From positions 2,666,001-2,730,000 of the forward strand of contig OW818647.1 in assembly GCA_942492855.1 (NCBI GenBank): a DNA stretch of 64,000 nucleotides, written 5' to 3'. Below the pieces are notes generated by a model. The model worked only from the letters and a program-made list of their open reading frames with translations. It had not been told where the DNA came from and did not search any database. This stretch comes from G963677485 sp942492855 (GTDB lineage Bacteria; Armatimonadota; HRBIN16). Of this stretch, positions 8,585 to 17,330 are shown in pieces. How positions within the stretch are numbered: position 1 is the stretch's first letter; each line of letters starts with the position of its first letter. A program made the translations under genes and the position numbers.

Positions 8585-11500
8585 ATCTAGCTTCCAGGTT
8601 CACTCTCCCGGTGTAACCTGTGATGTCCACATCACCAGTGATCGGATCATATAGCTCATGAAGCACTCCGTTCACGCGCATGTCGGTGATGGGCTTCTTC
8701 TCAGGATGCCGGAACCGCGCGATGATCTGAGCTGGGGTCGTGTGCAGTTTCAATTCGATACTGAGCATGATGGTGCTTTTTGCCGGGATTGCCGTATATG
8801 CGGCGTCGACCACTCCGAAACGCGTCACCGCTCCCTTGACCCCCACCGGTTTGGTGCTCTTCAGCCACTCTCTCGGCACTGCCCTGCCTATGTGCAGCAC
8901 ATCATGCGGCGCGTAGACAAACATGAAGCGCAGCCAGCGTTGGGAGTTCGCCTGATCGCTGGTCTTGACCCACGCGGAGTTAGACTGTCCGAGCACCGGC
9001 ATCGGATGTTCTACCATCGCGTTGGTTTCCTCGCGGTAACAGGCCGCCCAGGCGTTGTAGAACATCCACAGGTAGATTTCAATCTCATCCCTGTCCAAAT
9101 GGGGCATCAATCCGGCCAGAAGGTTCGGCTGGCAGGAGAACCCGCCGCTGTCGTACCAGAAGTTTTTGACATCGTAGATGGGGTAGCCGTAGTCCTCGCT
9201 GATGTAGCGGTTGTCCTGGTAATCGTCCAGAATCCAGCCCGCCTGCTGGCTGTTAGGATCGATCAAGCCCATCATCACCAGATAGACTGATCCCTCCAGA
9301 ATCTCTCGGATCCAGCCCGAATCACGCCCACGCCGATACAAGCGGCTGGGGAAGTGGGGCACCCATCTGCCGTCGCGCAGACGGACAACGGGGCTGTGCT
9401 GCCGGGCTGTATTGAAGCCGCGAAGCAGGTCGGCTTTGAACGCATCGGCCTGCTGGCGCAATCGTGCGGCCTCCGGGTGCTCGCACGCCTCGAAGGCGGC
9501 GGCCAGACGGTCTACACCCTTCCAGCTCATTGTGTTCGTGGTCAGCCAATAGAAGTAGTCAGCCACATCCTCAAGGCTGGCCGCGGGCAGGAAGCCATGC
9601 TCCCATCCGCGCGAATGGGGTAGCGGAACCATCGTCAGCGCCCGCTGCCGGAATACCCACTCGGCACCCTTAATGAGCTGCGGGGTGATCGACATGAACC
9701 AATCCTTGTCGCGAGTCATGAAGTAGTGATCGGAAAATCCCCAAAGTGCCCAGCCGTGATGCTGGCTGTAGGTCTGGCCCATCTCGAAACCACCGGCGGC
9801 ATAGAACACACCATCATGGTCGCTGAAGTTACCGGTCAGCCCTATCTGTCCCTGGTATTTCAGCCAGACCGCCAGCCGTCGGCGCACCTCGTCATGCAGA
9901 CCCCGCTCATCGAGCTCCTGCATGATCATCACCGATTCGTTCACGAAGTTGCCGTAGGTCGAGGAACCCACCGAGGTATTCACCAGATTCGGTTCATCGC
10001 TCATGCTCACATCCGCGGTGCCCACATGGGCGGGGTGAATGGCGTGCAGCTCGTTGAGGCGCGCTTCCGGGGTGCGGAGCTGCGTGCCGAGGGCGGCCTG
10101 CTCATACCAGTATTTGCGAATCTGCTGGTACCCATTCTCAAAGTTGAGATTCATTAGGGCAGATAGCTCATCAGGCCTATCCAGCGCGATGAAGGGCAGT
10201 TTGACTGTGGCATTGTAGCTCGCACCAGGTGCCAGCATCATGGTGATCATCAGCCCTGTGTCGGTGGTTGAGATATGCACATCATTATCAGCATCGATTG
10301 TGAAGCGCAGCACTTTTTGGCCATCATATTGGCTGTAGACCAGCGTGGTACCTTTCTCTCGTTCAATGGTCAACGGCTCACGCGGGCTGAGAGGTACCAG
10401 GTAGTCATTGGTGTTCTTGTCATAGTGGCCCGCTCCAGTGCGGTTGCATGAGCGTGCTGATTCATCCGAATACTCCAGTGGCAGCTCCACTTTGGTGGGC
10501 GTAAAACCGTCATTGCGGAATCGCAGCCGTGCCATCGCGACGATGCTGTCATCACCCGTCAGAGGCTCATCTATACTCTTCAACAACGGGATGGCGTAGC
10601 TTTTCTGCTCGCAGACCACGCCGTCAGACACGAAATGCAGGTTCTGAGCGAGCACCGGTGCAGGGTCGGCGAACCGCCCCATGCTGCGCCATGACTCCAA
10701 ACCGAAGAACAGGCGTGCATCCGACTTGTTTAGGTAGCGTGGGGTGTCGCTCATTGTCACCAAGTCGATGTTGGACCTGGTCAACACCAGGTCACCGTTA
10801 TATTCCACCCAGAACCGCTGGCGTGCATACTTGCACCCGATGCTGTTGGACACCGGGTGTGCGCGCGGCTGTCCCATCAAAGCTCCGCCCAGACCCTGGT
10901 CATGGGTGGCTAGCACACGTTCATTCAACGTAGACGATCCTTCGATGGATTTGAGATAGTCCTCAAAGCTAGTCGGGTCGTCGGCCCGTGTGATGTAGAT
11001 GTGTTCAGGCTCATACCAGATAGGGCCCTGGCTGGTCAGTGAATCCAGAGAGATGGTGAACTGGTCGTGTTCCAACTCAAACCGAACATGTCCGCAGTCG
11101 CCTGCATGGGCCATTGCGGTCTGCAGGTAGCTGACATGCACTTTGAAGCTGCGGTCTGATAACTGTCCGTCGATGCCCTCAATCACTGCGTTGTAGCCAT
11201 GCACCGCCTTGATGCCGCCTGAGGTTTCACCGCCGCAGTCCAACCGCACTTGCAGCGTGGTGGAGGTAGGTTCCCAGCGTGAGTAGACCTTCATCTCATC
11301 GATCTGGGTATCGGCCTGTATCTGTAAACCCATGGTTCGCCTGAACAGCACGTTGTAGTCGGTACACTCTGGCAGCTCCGCGCAGAGCGGTTGGAAGTTG
11401 ATCTCATACACGAAGCCTTCCAGCTTTTGGATGTCCACGCTGGCTTCTACCCAGGGTGTGTTGAACCAATCGTCAACCGCTCCCCATCCAAACTGCATCG

Positions 11501-11720
11501 CGTTGTCGATGCCCCTGTAGTCGCGCTCCACACGGGTGTTCGGCCAGAGGTTGCGCTGGTAGCGCACGGTGATGTCAGATATGGGCTCTGTGGAGAACCG
11601 CACGACCAGGCAGCTGATGTCGCGCGGCTCCTCCCAGCGGATTTCACCTTCTGCGCAGTTCGGCAATGCGAAGGGGACGATATCGATGGCGACGTTTGGT
11701 TCGGTATGGGGGCTTGTCAT
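8574..11720 (-). CDS. Large six-hairpin-type glycoside hydrolase-like protein
   Basis: 1048 residues. The N-terminal half is beta-rich. The second half contains repeated aromatic helical segments such as YSQHHGWALWGFSDHYF, KDWFMSITPQLIKGAEWVF and YFYWLTTNTMSWKGVDRLA, which look like an (alpha/alpha)6 six-hairpin glycosidase barrel of the rhamnosidase or debranching-enzyme kind. A small C-terminal beta domain follows. I cannot name a GH family or the catalytic acids. The start is ATG 11720, with AGGAGA 7 nt upstream; ten upstream in-frame codons are unsupported. No signal peptide is obvious. It overlaps GH42-like copy 2 by 11 nt, which indicates an operon and linked roles in glycan breakdown. 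Confidence 0.75.
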   Translation of the reverse strand: MTSPHTEPNVAIDIVPFALPNCAEGEIRWEEPRDISCLVVRFSTEPISDITVRYQRNLWPNTRVERDYRGIDNAMQFGWGAVDDWFNTPWVEASVDIQKLEGFVYEINFQPLCAELPECTDYNVLFRRTMGLQIQADTQIDEMKVYSRWEPTSTTLQVRLDCGGETSGGIKAVHGYNAVIEGIDGQLSDRSFKVHVSYLQTAMAHAGDCGHVRFELEHDQFTISLDSLTSQGPIWYEPEHIYITRADDPTSFEDYLKSIEGSSTLNERVLATHDQGLGGALMGQPRAHPVSNSIGCKYARQRFWVEYNGDLVLTRSNIDLVTMSDTPRYLNKSDARLFFGLESWRSMGRFADPAPVLAQNLHFVSDGVVCEQKSYAIPLLKSIDEPLTGDDSIVAMARLRFRNDGFTPTKVELPLEYSDESARSCNRTGAGHYDKNTNDYLVPLSPREPLTIEREKGTTLVYSQYDGQKVLRFTIDADNDVHISTTDTGLMITMMLAPGASYNATVKLPFIALDRPDELSALMNLNFENGYQQIRKYWYEQAALGTQLRTPEARLNELHAIHPAHVGTADVSMSDEPNLVNTSVGSSTYGNFVNESVMIMQELDERGLHDEVRRRLAVWLKYQGQIGLTGNFSDHDGVFYAAGGFEMGQTYSQHHGWALWGFSDHYFMTRDKDWFMSITPQLIKGAEWVFRQRALTMVPLPHSRGWEHGFLPAASLEDVADYFYWLTTNTMSWKGVDRLAAAFEACEHPEAARLRQQADAFKADLLRGFNTARQHSPVVRLRDGRWVPHFPSRLYRRGRDSGWIREILEGSVYLVMMGLIDPNSQQAGWILDDYQDNRYISEDYGYPIYDVKNFWYDSGGFSCQPNLLAGLMPHLDRDEIEIYLWMFYNAWAACYREETNAMVEHPMPVLGQSNSAWVKTSDQANSQRWLRFMFVYAPHDVLHIGRAVPREWLKSTKPVGVKGAVTRFGVVDAAYTAIPAKSTIMLSIELKLHTTPAQIIARFRHPEKKPITDMRVNGVLHELYDPITGDVDITGYTGRVNLEARYDS

Positions 11721-11850
11721 TACGTTTCTCCTGAGTGCTGCTGGCGGCATGATCTTAGGGGTAGAGTAGCTGATTTAGGCCGTAATGTCAAGCGCTGAGG
11801 GGTGAGCAGGGGAGGGCACTGGTGTGGCCGGCTATCCTCAAACCACCGTG

Positions 11851-11988
11851 CCGCGACATAAATGTCTCGGCTACTGATCACCAAGCCCGTTCAAACGGGC
11901 TGCAGCACTTCACACCGATGGTGAAAACGCTGTTCCAGACTGCTTCAGCAGGCTTGGCCGGTCAATAGCCGAGACATTTATGTCGCGG
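11851..11988. repeat. 138-bp element with perfect 22-bp terminal inverted repeats
   Basis: The first 22 bases (11851-11872, beginning CCGCGACATAAATGTCTCGG) are the exact reverse complement of the last 22 (11967-11988). Just inside, GATCACCAAGCC and GGCTTGGCCGGTC continue the complementarity imperfectly, and an inner AGCCCGTTCAAACGGGCT hairpin is present. It lies between two minus-strand glycosidase genes. It could be a MITE-like element or a large transcript hairpin. A related half element is at 31161-31240. Confidence 0.7.
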
Positions 11989-12068
11989 AATCGGGGCGTA
12001 CGAGCCTTGTTTCAATGGTGAGCTAGTTATCTACGCAGCCATCCCTCTGTCATCTTTGGTTTACCCGC

Positions 12069-15000
12069 CTACCTGCCGGTCGACGCGCCATCAGCACCCA
12101 CGAGCGTGACACTGAACCGCTCGCCAAAGGGCGTGCGGCCGATGGCCTCGAAGTGCAGCACCACTTCCTGTGGACTCGCAAGACCTGCCGGCGTAACGAC
12201 CCCCTGCACAACCGCCGATTCCTGCTGCGGTACATAGGCGCGGATAGGAAGCTGCAGCGGTGTACCCTGAGCCTTTGCCACTAGATAGACCCGTCCGGTT
12301 TGCTTACTTCCAGTGGGTGCTAGGAGTTTGGCCTCTCCCAGGTTGGTGAACTCCACCTTTATCTTCACCGGTTTGCTGGCATTGACTGTCACCGTCCCGC
12401 TTTTGGCGACCTCCGTCCACTGGCCATCGGCTGCCATGATCTGCACAGAATCGATGGCGGTATCAAGATACTTCGGCGGGTTGCTGCCGTTGCAGGGGGT
12501 GTTGCCCACGGCGACCAGTGGGCAGTTGGCTGAGTCAGTGCCCGTGCCAGCGGTCTTCAACCCGGGCGTTTGCCCTTTATCAATGGCATCCCAGAAGCGT
12601 TGCTTGACCTGGCTGTAGATGCCCGCGACGCCGTCTGGGTGGGCATCGCGGTCGATCTCAATCCACATATCGGTCGGCTTTCGAGATGGGCCTGACAGGA
12701 AAGCGGGGCCGTTCGCCTTGATTGCCTTCGTAGACGGTCGGTCGGTGCCATCGGGGTTGATGATGCCATAATCGCTGTTCTCACCGTATCGGAAACCGCC
12801 CGGATACCACCAATACATGATTCCGCTGCACGCGCTGGAGGAGATCAAGCGGTAGAAGTGCCCATACAGTGCCCCCTGGAACTCCAGTTTCGATGGGGTG
12901 GCGGCCATCTGCGCGGTGTCCCACGCACTGACCCCAGCCTCTGCCCAGATCATCGGCTTCTGTGGGGAGGCCCATCGGGCGTATGTGTTCTGGAACCAGC
13001 CGGGTTTGATGTCGTCCCAGCCGCTTATTCGTCCGTAACCTTCCGGTGCCAGGAAGTCCACCGCAGCGGCCAGATAGGGGAAGTCGTAGGGTATCCGCCC
13101 TTCCCACCGGAAGGTGGGGTTGGCGGCCTCGCTCATGCGGAAGCTGACCAAGTGGTTGGGGTCGATGCTGCGCACCAGCCGGCGGGCGGCTCCATACTTT
13201 TTATATAACACGGTGTCCAGGAACCGCCGATAGGCGGCGGTCATTCTGCGCCAGGCACCATCGGTATCAACCTCAGCGGGTGAGGGGTTCGAGATGCTGC
13301 CGTCTGACTTGCGCGGCACGGTATACCCCCAGTCCCGTTCTGCGTTGGCGATGCTGCCGTAACGCTCGATGATCCACTGCTCCCATTCTGGGTCGAATAT
13401 CGCCCGCTCCTCGCGCGTGCCAAAGCTGGGTTCCCACGCGAGGTCATAGGCGAAAACCGTGTCGTTCTCCCACAGCCTGTAGTGTTTGATGATGGAGCTG
13501 ATATCTTTCCACTGGAAGTCGATGGGTGTGCCCGGACGCAGTGAGAGACTGGCCTTCATCCCGTGGGCATCGAGGCGCCGCAGTAAATCTAACAGATTTT
13601 GGTCTTTAGTGTTTTCGGCATAGATGAATATGCTGACGGCGTTCATGCCCAACTGCTTGATGTGGTCCAGGTCTCGCTGAATGACTTCCGGGTCGTACGA
13701 GGCGGCACTCAGCCAGGCCTCGAAATACTTACCGTCCTCCGCGGCGACGCCGGAGCTGGGCATGTAGTTCACGCCGTTCGCGCGCCAACGCTTGCCGTTG
13801 AGGATGAATTCGCTCGCTTTGGTGGTGACGAACTGCTTCTTTTTGGCGGGCTGCCACATATGGATAGAGTGCGAGACACGGTCCACCTGCCGGCCATTCT
13901 GAAGAAGCTCCACCTTCACGGAGTATCCGCCGGTTGGCCAGGCTGTGGGCTTCCAGTCACAGGACACGGTCGAAGTCTTCCCTGGTTCCAGCGTCAGCGG
14001 CCATTCCCGGCTGAACGCCTGTTTGTAACTCTCTGTATCGGTGACCGTCACTTTGACAGTGATCTGTGCCGGTGTCTGCTTGCCCAGGTTCGTGACCCTG
14101 GCACCGAGTTTCAGCGGCTGGTCCTTGAAATAGGTGTAGAAATTCGCTCCGCCATCCAGTATGAACAACCCCGCGCTCATCTGTTTCGCAATCTGGGTAA
14201 ACCCTTCCATTGAAGATGCAGACCGGAATATGTCGGAGCCGGATATGCCGCTTGATAGCCACACCCCGCCTTTATAGCTGCCCTCGGCGTTCACCATCAT
14301 CGATACAGGGCTGCCGCGCCACTCGCCCTGGTTGCTGAGAGCATTAACTAGAGGAATCCAGCGCCAATTGCGACCTTTGTCGAAGCCGCCGCCGCTGGGT
14401 CGCGGGTGTGGTGAGCGGATTTGCATCCCGGCTGGCACGGCGGAACTGCCGCTTTCCATCAAACTGAGCCGGTCAGCGTTCACGTTGAAGAACTTGTAAC
14501 CTGGTGAGAGTATTTCGAGTGCGGGCGGCTCTGGAGTGTTTTCGGTTTCATCCCAGCCGTCTACCTTGCTGGCGGTGCCGATGGGCCCGATCCAGTATTC
14601 TTGCTTGCCGGAAGCGGGTCCGGTATGGGAGTAGGCCTGCCCGACCGTGACGGATACGGCGTTCTCAGGACGGAACTGATCTCCCGGGCCGCCTCGCTGA
14701 GGGTTGCTCTGCCAGAAGCGGAACTGCTCTGGCTTCAGCACATACTGCCGCCACTCAGGGTAGAGGGGAACCGCTACAAACCATCGGGAGCCGTCTTTTT
14801 CGGTCCACTCGATAGACACATGCGATGTGCCCGAACCGCCTTTGGCGGAAAACACAGTGAGTTTCGACCCCGGGGCAAATGGCTGCGTGTATTTAGGGCT
14901 CACGAAGGTGTCCCATCCAAGCATCGCCGGGATGGTGATGTGCAGTGCCTTTTGGCCAGGAGCCGCTCCTTCTGCCACGGACTCCGCTCTGGTCTTGATG

Positions 15001-15494
15001 TCCGCATGGGATGTGCTTCTTGTCCATAACGCCGTTTCCTCGGCGGAAAAGCCGCACACCACGCGCTCGGGGAGCTTGCCCGCGTTGGCCTTGCCTAGCT
15101 CATCGGCGGTGGTCCACTTGCCGTTGGATTTCAAGAAGCTGCGCTGCCACAGTGGTGCGTTCAGCGCGATGATGTCACCACCTGCCCGTAGGTAGGCCTC
15201 AATGGGCTTCACGCTGGCGGCTGGGAGGTCGGCCGCGTCAGGCAGTACCAGCAGATCGAACGCCTCCGCAGTGAGTTTTGTGCCATCACACAGCGCGTCG
15301 GCGTCCAACTCGGTGATCGTGTATCCCGCCGATTCGATGGACTTCCCCATGGCGGTGACCAGCTCTGGGTTATCGCCTGGCAGGCCTGTGCGGGCGATCG
15401 CCGCGCGCAGATCCGCAGCCGATGCCGATGTGGCCATCACGGCCACCATCACCAGTGCCAATATCGCCCGAGATATATGTTGCCAGCTCACCAT
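12069..15494 (-). CDS. Secreted multidomain GH5-like glycoside hydrolase
   Basis: 1141 residues with a signal peptide (MVSWQHISRAILALVMVAV, cleavage probably after ATSASA), so exported. Order: an N-terminal Rossmann or amidotransferase-like domain to about residue 130 (DLLVLPDAADLP, GGDIIALNAPLW); a beta-sandwich region; an Ig-like segment with LGARVTNLGKQTPAQITV; a clan GH-A TIM barrel from about 560 with NGVNYMPSSG; and a C-terminal beta region. Probable acid/base Glu688 lies in DLAWEPSFGT (Trp replaces the usual Asn before Glu) and probable nucleophile Glu852 lies in MIWAEAGVSAWD. The start is ATG 15494, with GGAGG 8 nt upstream. It heads the minus-strand glycosidase island and could make the first extracellular cut. 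Confidence 0.82.
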   Translation of the reverse strand: MVSWQHISRAILALVMVAVMATSASAADLRAAIARTGLPGDNPELVTAMGKSIESAGYTITELDADALCDGTKLTAEAFDLLVLPDAADLPAASVKPIEAYLRAGGDIIALNAPLWQRSFLKSNGKWTTADELGKANAGKLPERVVCGFSAEETALWTRSTSHADIKTRAESVAEGAAPGQKALHITIPAMLGWDTFVSPKYTQPFAPGSKLTVFSAKGGSGTSHVSIEWTEKDGSRWFVAVPLYPEWRQYVLKPEQFRFWQSNPQRGGPGDQFRPENAVSVTVGQAYSHTGPASGKQEYWIGPIGTASKVDGWDETENTPEPPALEILSPGYKFFNVNADRLSLMESGSSAVPAGMQIRSPHPRPSGGGFDKGRNWRWIPLVNALSNQGEWRGSPVSMMVNAEGSYKGGVWLSSGISGSDIFRSASSMEGFTQIAKQMSAGLFILDGGANFYTYFKDQPLKLGARVTNLGKQTPAQITVKVTVTDTESYKQAFSREWPLTLEPGKTSTVSCDWKPTAWPTGGYSVKVELLQNGRQVDRVSHSIHMWQPAKKKQFVTTKASEFILNGKRWRANGVNYMPSSGVAAEDGKYFEAWLSAASYDPEVIQRDLDHIKQLGMNAVSIFIYAENTKDQNLLDLLRRLDAHGMKASLSLRPGTPIDFQWKDISSIIKHYRLWENDTVFAYDLAWEPSFGTREERAIFDPEWEQWIIERYGSIANAERDWGYTVPRKSDGSISNPSPAEVDTDGAWRRMTAAYRRFLDTVLYKKYGAARRLVRSIDPNHLVSFRMSEAANPTFRWEGRIPYDFPYLAAAVDFLAPEGYGRISGWDDIKPGWFQNTYARWASPQKPMIWAEAGVSAWDTAQMAATPSKLEFQGALYGHFYRLISSSACSGIMYWWYPGGFRYGENSDYGIINPDGTDRPSTKAIKANGPAFLSGPSRKPTDMWIEIDRDAHPDGVAGIYSQVKQRFWDAIDKGQTPGLKTAGTGTDSANCPLVAVGNTPCNGSNPPKYLDTAIDSVQIMAADGQWTEVAKSGTVTVNASKPVKIKVEFTNLGEAKLLAPTGSKQTGRVYLVAKAQGTPLQLPIRAYVPQQESAVVQGVVTPAGLASPQEVVLHFEAIGRTPFGERFSVTLVGADGASTGR

Positions 15495-15855
15495 GATGCC
15501 ATCCTCCATACTCGGTCATACGACCTGGCATCTGTTGTTTCAGATGCCGCTATGCTAAAACTTTAACACAGCCATTGATCCCGTGCCAGTGCCGTGGATC
15601 TACGGATGACGCGGATATGATTTAACGCAATGACGCAAAGAGGCAAAGGCGCAGGGAAATGTGAACACGTAGGATATTCGTCTGAACCACGGATTACGCG
15701 GATTACACGGATGGGGACGGATGGAGAGGAAAACCATCGCGTTAACTGGGGTCGGGTTTCCCGACCCCAGAGCGGGGAGACCCCGCCCATATAAACGTTC
15801 CCCGTGTTTTATTTTGACTCCTGACTCCCGTCTCCTGCTCTCCTGACTCCTCGAA
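15495..15855. other. 361-bp intergenic region between dnaA and the GH5-like gene
   Basis: No coding region is supported. It contains one copy of the ACCACGGATTACACGGAT repeat family (15681-15788) and a short direct repetition around CTCCTGACTCC near 15820-15850. No convincing DnaA boxes were found, so I do not call an origin here. Confidence 0.6.
15681..15788 (+). repeat. Dispersed repeat, ACCACGGATTACACGGAT family, copy A
   Basis: Begins TCTGAACCACGGATTACGCG and continues with a direct ATTACACGGAT and GGGGACGGATGG. It ends in GC-rich hairpins (GTCGGGTTTCCCGAC and CGGGGAGACCCCG). Related copies start at 27992, 35680, 40729 and, inverted, end near 60722. Confidence 0.7.
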
Positions 15856-17241
15856 TCACGAAATCTGCTTGCGCAGGCGGGCGATGAGGGCCGCGAGTTG
15901 CTGGTCGGTGCTGAGCTGGATGTGCAGCCGCTTCAGGCCGTTCATCACGGTGCTGTGGTCTTTGCCAAACAGCTTGCCGATCTGGCTGAGTGACATCTGA
16001 GCCAGCTCTTGAAGAAGGTAGTAGGCGATATAACGCGCCTGAATGGAGTTCTTGTCACGCTGCACGCTCATCAGTTTTTCGCGTTCGATGCCGCACTGCT
16101 CGCACACTGCTTTGAGGATTTTTTCATCACGCCGAGCTTCCGGTGCCAGGTCGATGTAGTATTCCGTCAATACGCTGTCCACCAGCTCTGAGGTGATGGT
16201 GTGCCCCAACAACTGTGCCCTGGCCATGACCGAGACCATCACACCTTCCAGCGTCCGGATATTGCTCTCAATAGCGTTGGCCACCTGATACAATATCTCC
16301 TTCGGCACCTGATACGCCTTTTGCTGGCAGAGGTTCGCCAAAATCGCCACCCGAGTCTCATAGTCAGGTGGGGCGATGTCCACTATCAACCCGGCCTCAA
16401 ACCGGCTTCGCAGCCTGCCGTCCAGCGCGGGGAGCTGTTTTGGCGGACGGTCGCTGCAAAGCACCACCTGCCTGCGGTGCATCATCAACTCATTGAAGAT
16501 GTGGAAGAACTCCTCATTCGTCTTGTCTTTGCCTGCGATGAACTGGATGTCATCCACCAGCCAAACATCAATGATGCTCATGCGATGAACGAAAGCATCG
16601 GTGGTGCGGTCACGCAATGACTGCACAAACTGCTGGGTGAACTTTTCGCCGGTGATGTAGCCGATACGCATGTTTGGCCGATCTTGCAACAGGCGGTGTG
16701 CGATGGCGTGCATCAGGTGGGTCTTGCCGAGACCGTGGCTGCCATAGATAAACAGGGGGTTGTATTTCTGCGCAGGCTCTTCTGCAACAGCACAAGCCGC
16801 GGCGGAGGCCAGACGGTTGTTGCTTCCGGTGATGAACCGCTCAAAGACGTAGTCGTCGTTCAGCTCCAGCGGCTCAATGTTATAAGCTGAGCGTTTTGGT
16901 CGCGCGGCTGGCTTGGCGGGCTGATCGGTATCTTGAGGCTCATCAAGCTTTTGGTCTGAGGGGCGCACCACAAACTCGATGGAGATATCTTCACCTAGAT
17001 GTGGAGCGAGCGCCGATTTAATGATTCCCGCGAATTTGTTTGTCAGCCAGGTACGTGCAAAAGCACTCGGGACGTTCAGCACCACGATCCGCCCATTCAT
17101 CCGCTCCGGGTTGATGGTCTTGATCCAACTGTTGTAGCTGGGTACGCCGACTTTCAATTCGAGCTCATGCAACGCCGCCGCCCACGCCTTGCGCAGAGCC
17201 AGGAGCATTTCATTGTCGCCGAATTGAAGCTGATCAGGCAT
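15856..17241 (-). CDS. dnaA: Chromosomal replication initiator DnaA
   Basis: 461 residues. Domain I spans about 1-90, then a Pro/Ala/Asp-rich linker (95-120), the AAA+ domain III (about 125-340) and DNA-binding domain IV. Walker A is GSHGLGKTHL at 167-176, Walker B is VWLVDDIQFI with Asp230-Asp231, and a CSDRPPKQL sensor segment follows. The domain IV signature KDHSTVMNGLKRL begins at residue 427. DnaA binds DnaA boxes at oriC and opens the origin in its ATP form. A GGATGG lies about 10 nt before ATG 17241. The neighbours are unusual: dnaN and recF are absent, and a DNA methyltransferase is divergent 89 bp away. No clear DnaA-box cluster is seen on either side. Confidence 0.97.
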   Translation of the reverse strand: MPDQLQFGDNEMLLALRKAWAAALHELELKVGVPSYNSWIKTINPERMNGRIVVLNVPSAFARTWLTNKFAGIIKSALAPHLGEDISIEFVVRPSDQKLDEPQDTDQPAKPAARPKRSAYNIEPLELNDDYVFERFITGSNNRLASAAACAVAEEPAQKYNPLFIYGSHGLGKTHLMHAIAHRLLQDRPNMRIGYITGEKFTQQFVQSLRDRTTDAFVHRMSIIDVWLVDDIQFIAGKDKTNEEFFHIFNELMMHRRQVVLCSDRPPKQLPALDGRLRSRFEAGLIVDIAPPDYETRVAILANLCQQKAYQVPKEILYQVANAIESNIRTLEGVMVSVMARAQLLGHTITSELVDSVLTEYYIDLAPEARRDEKILKAVCEQCGIEREKLMSVQRDKNSIQARYIAYYLLQELAQMSLSQIGKLFGKDHSTVMNGLKRLHIQLSTDQQLAALIARLRKQIS

Positions 17242-17330
17242 ATGTGGGTATCCATCCTATTAGCGTTGTGAATTGCAGACAACCGAAGAGGTTAGGAATC
17301 AGGGTTACCTCTATATGATAAGCTATAATC

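Noticed and set aside
17324..17329. TATAAT directly before the methyltransferase ATG as a -10 element
   Set aside because: It ends two bases before the start codon, which would place transcription start inside the gene, and no -35 hexamer lies at the right distance.
15495..17330. Possible replication origin next to dnaA
   Set aside because: No cluster of TTATCCACA-like boxes or an AT-rich unwinding region was found on either side, and dnaN is absent.
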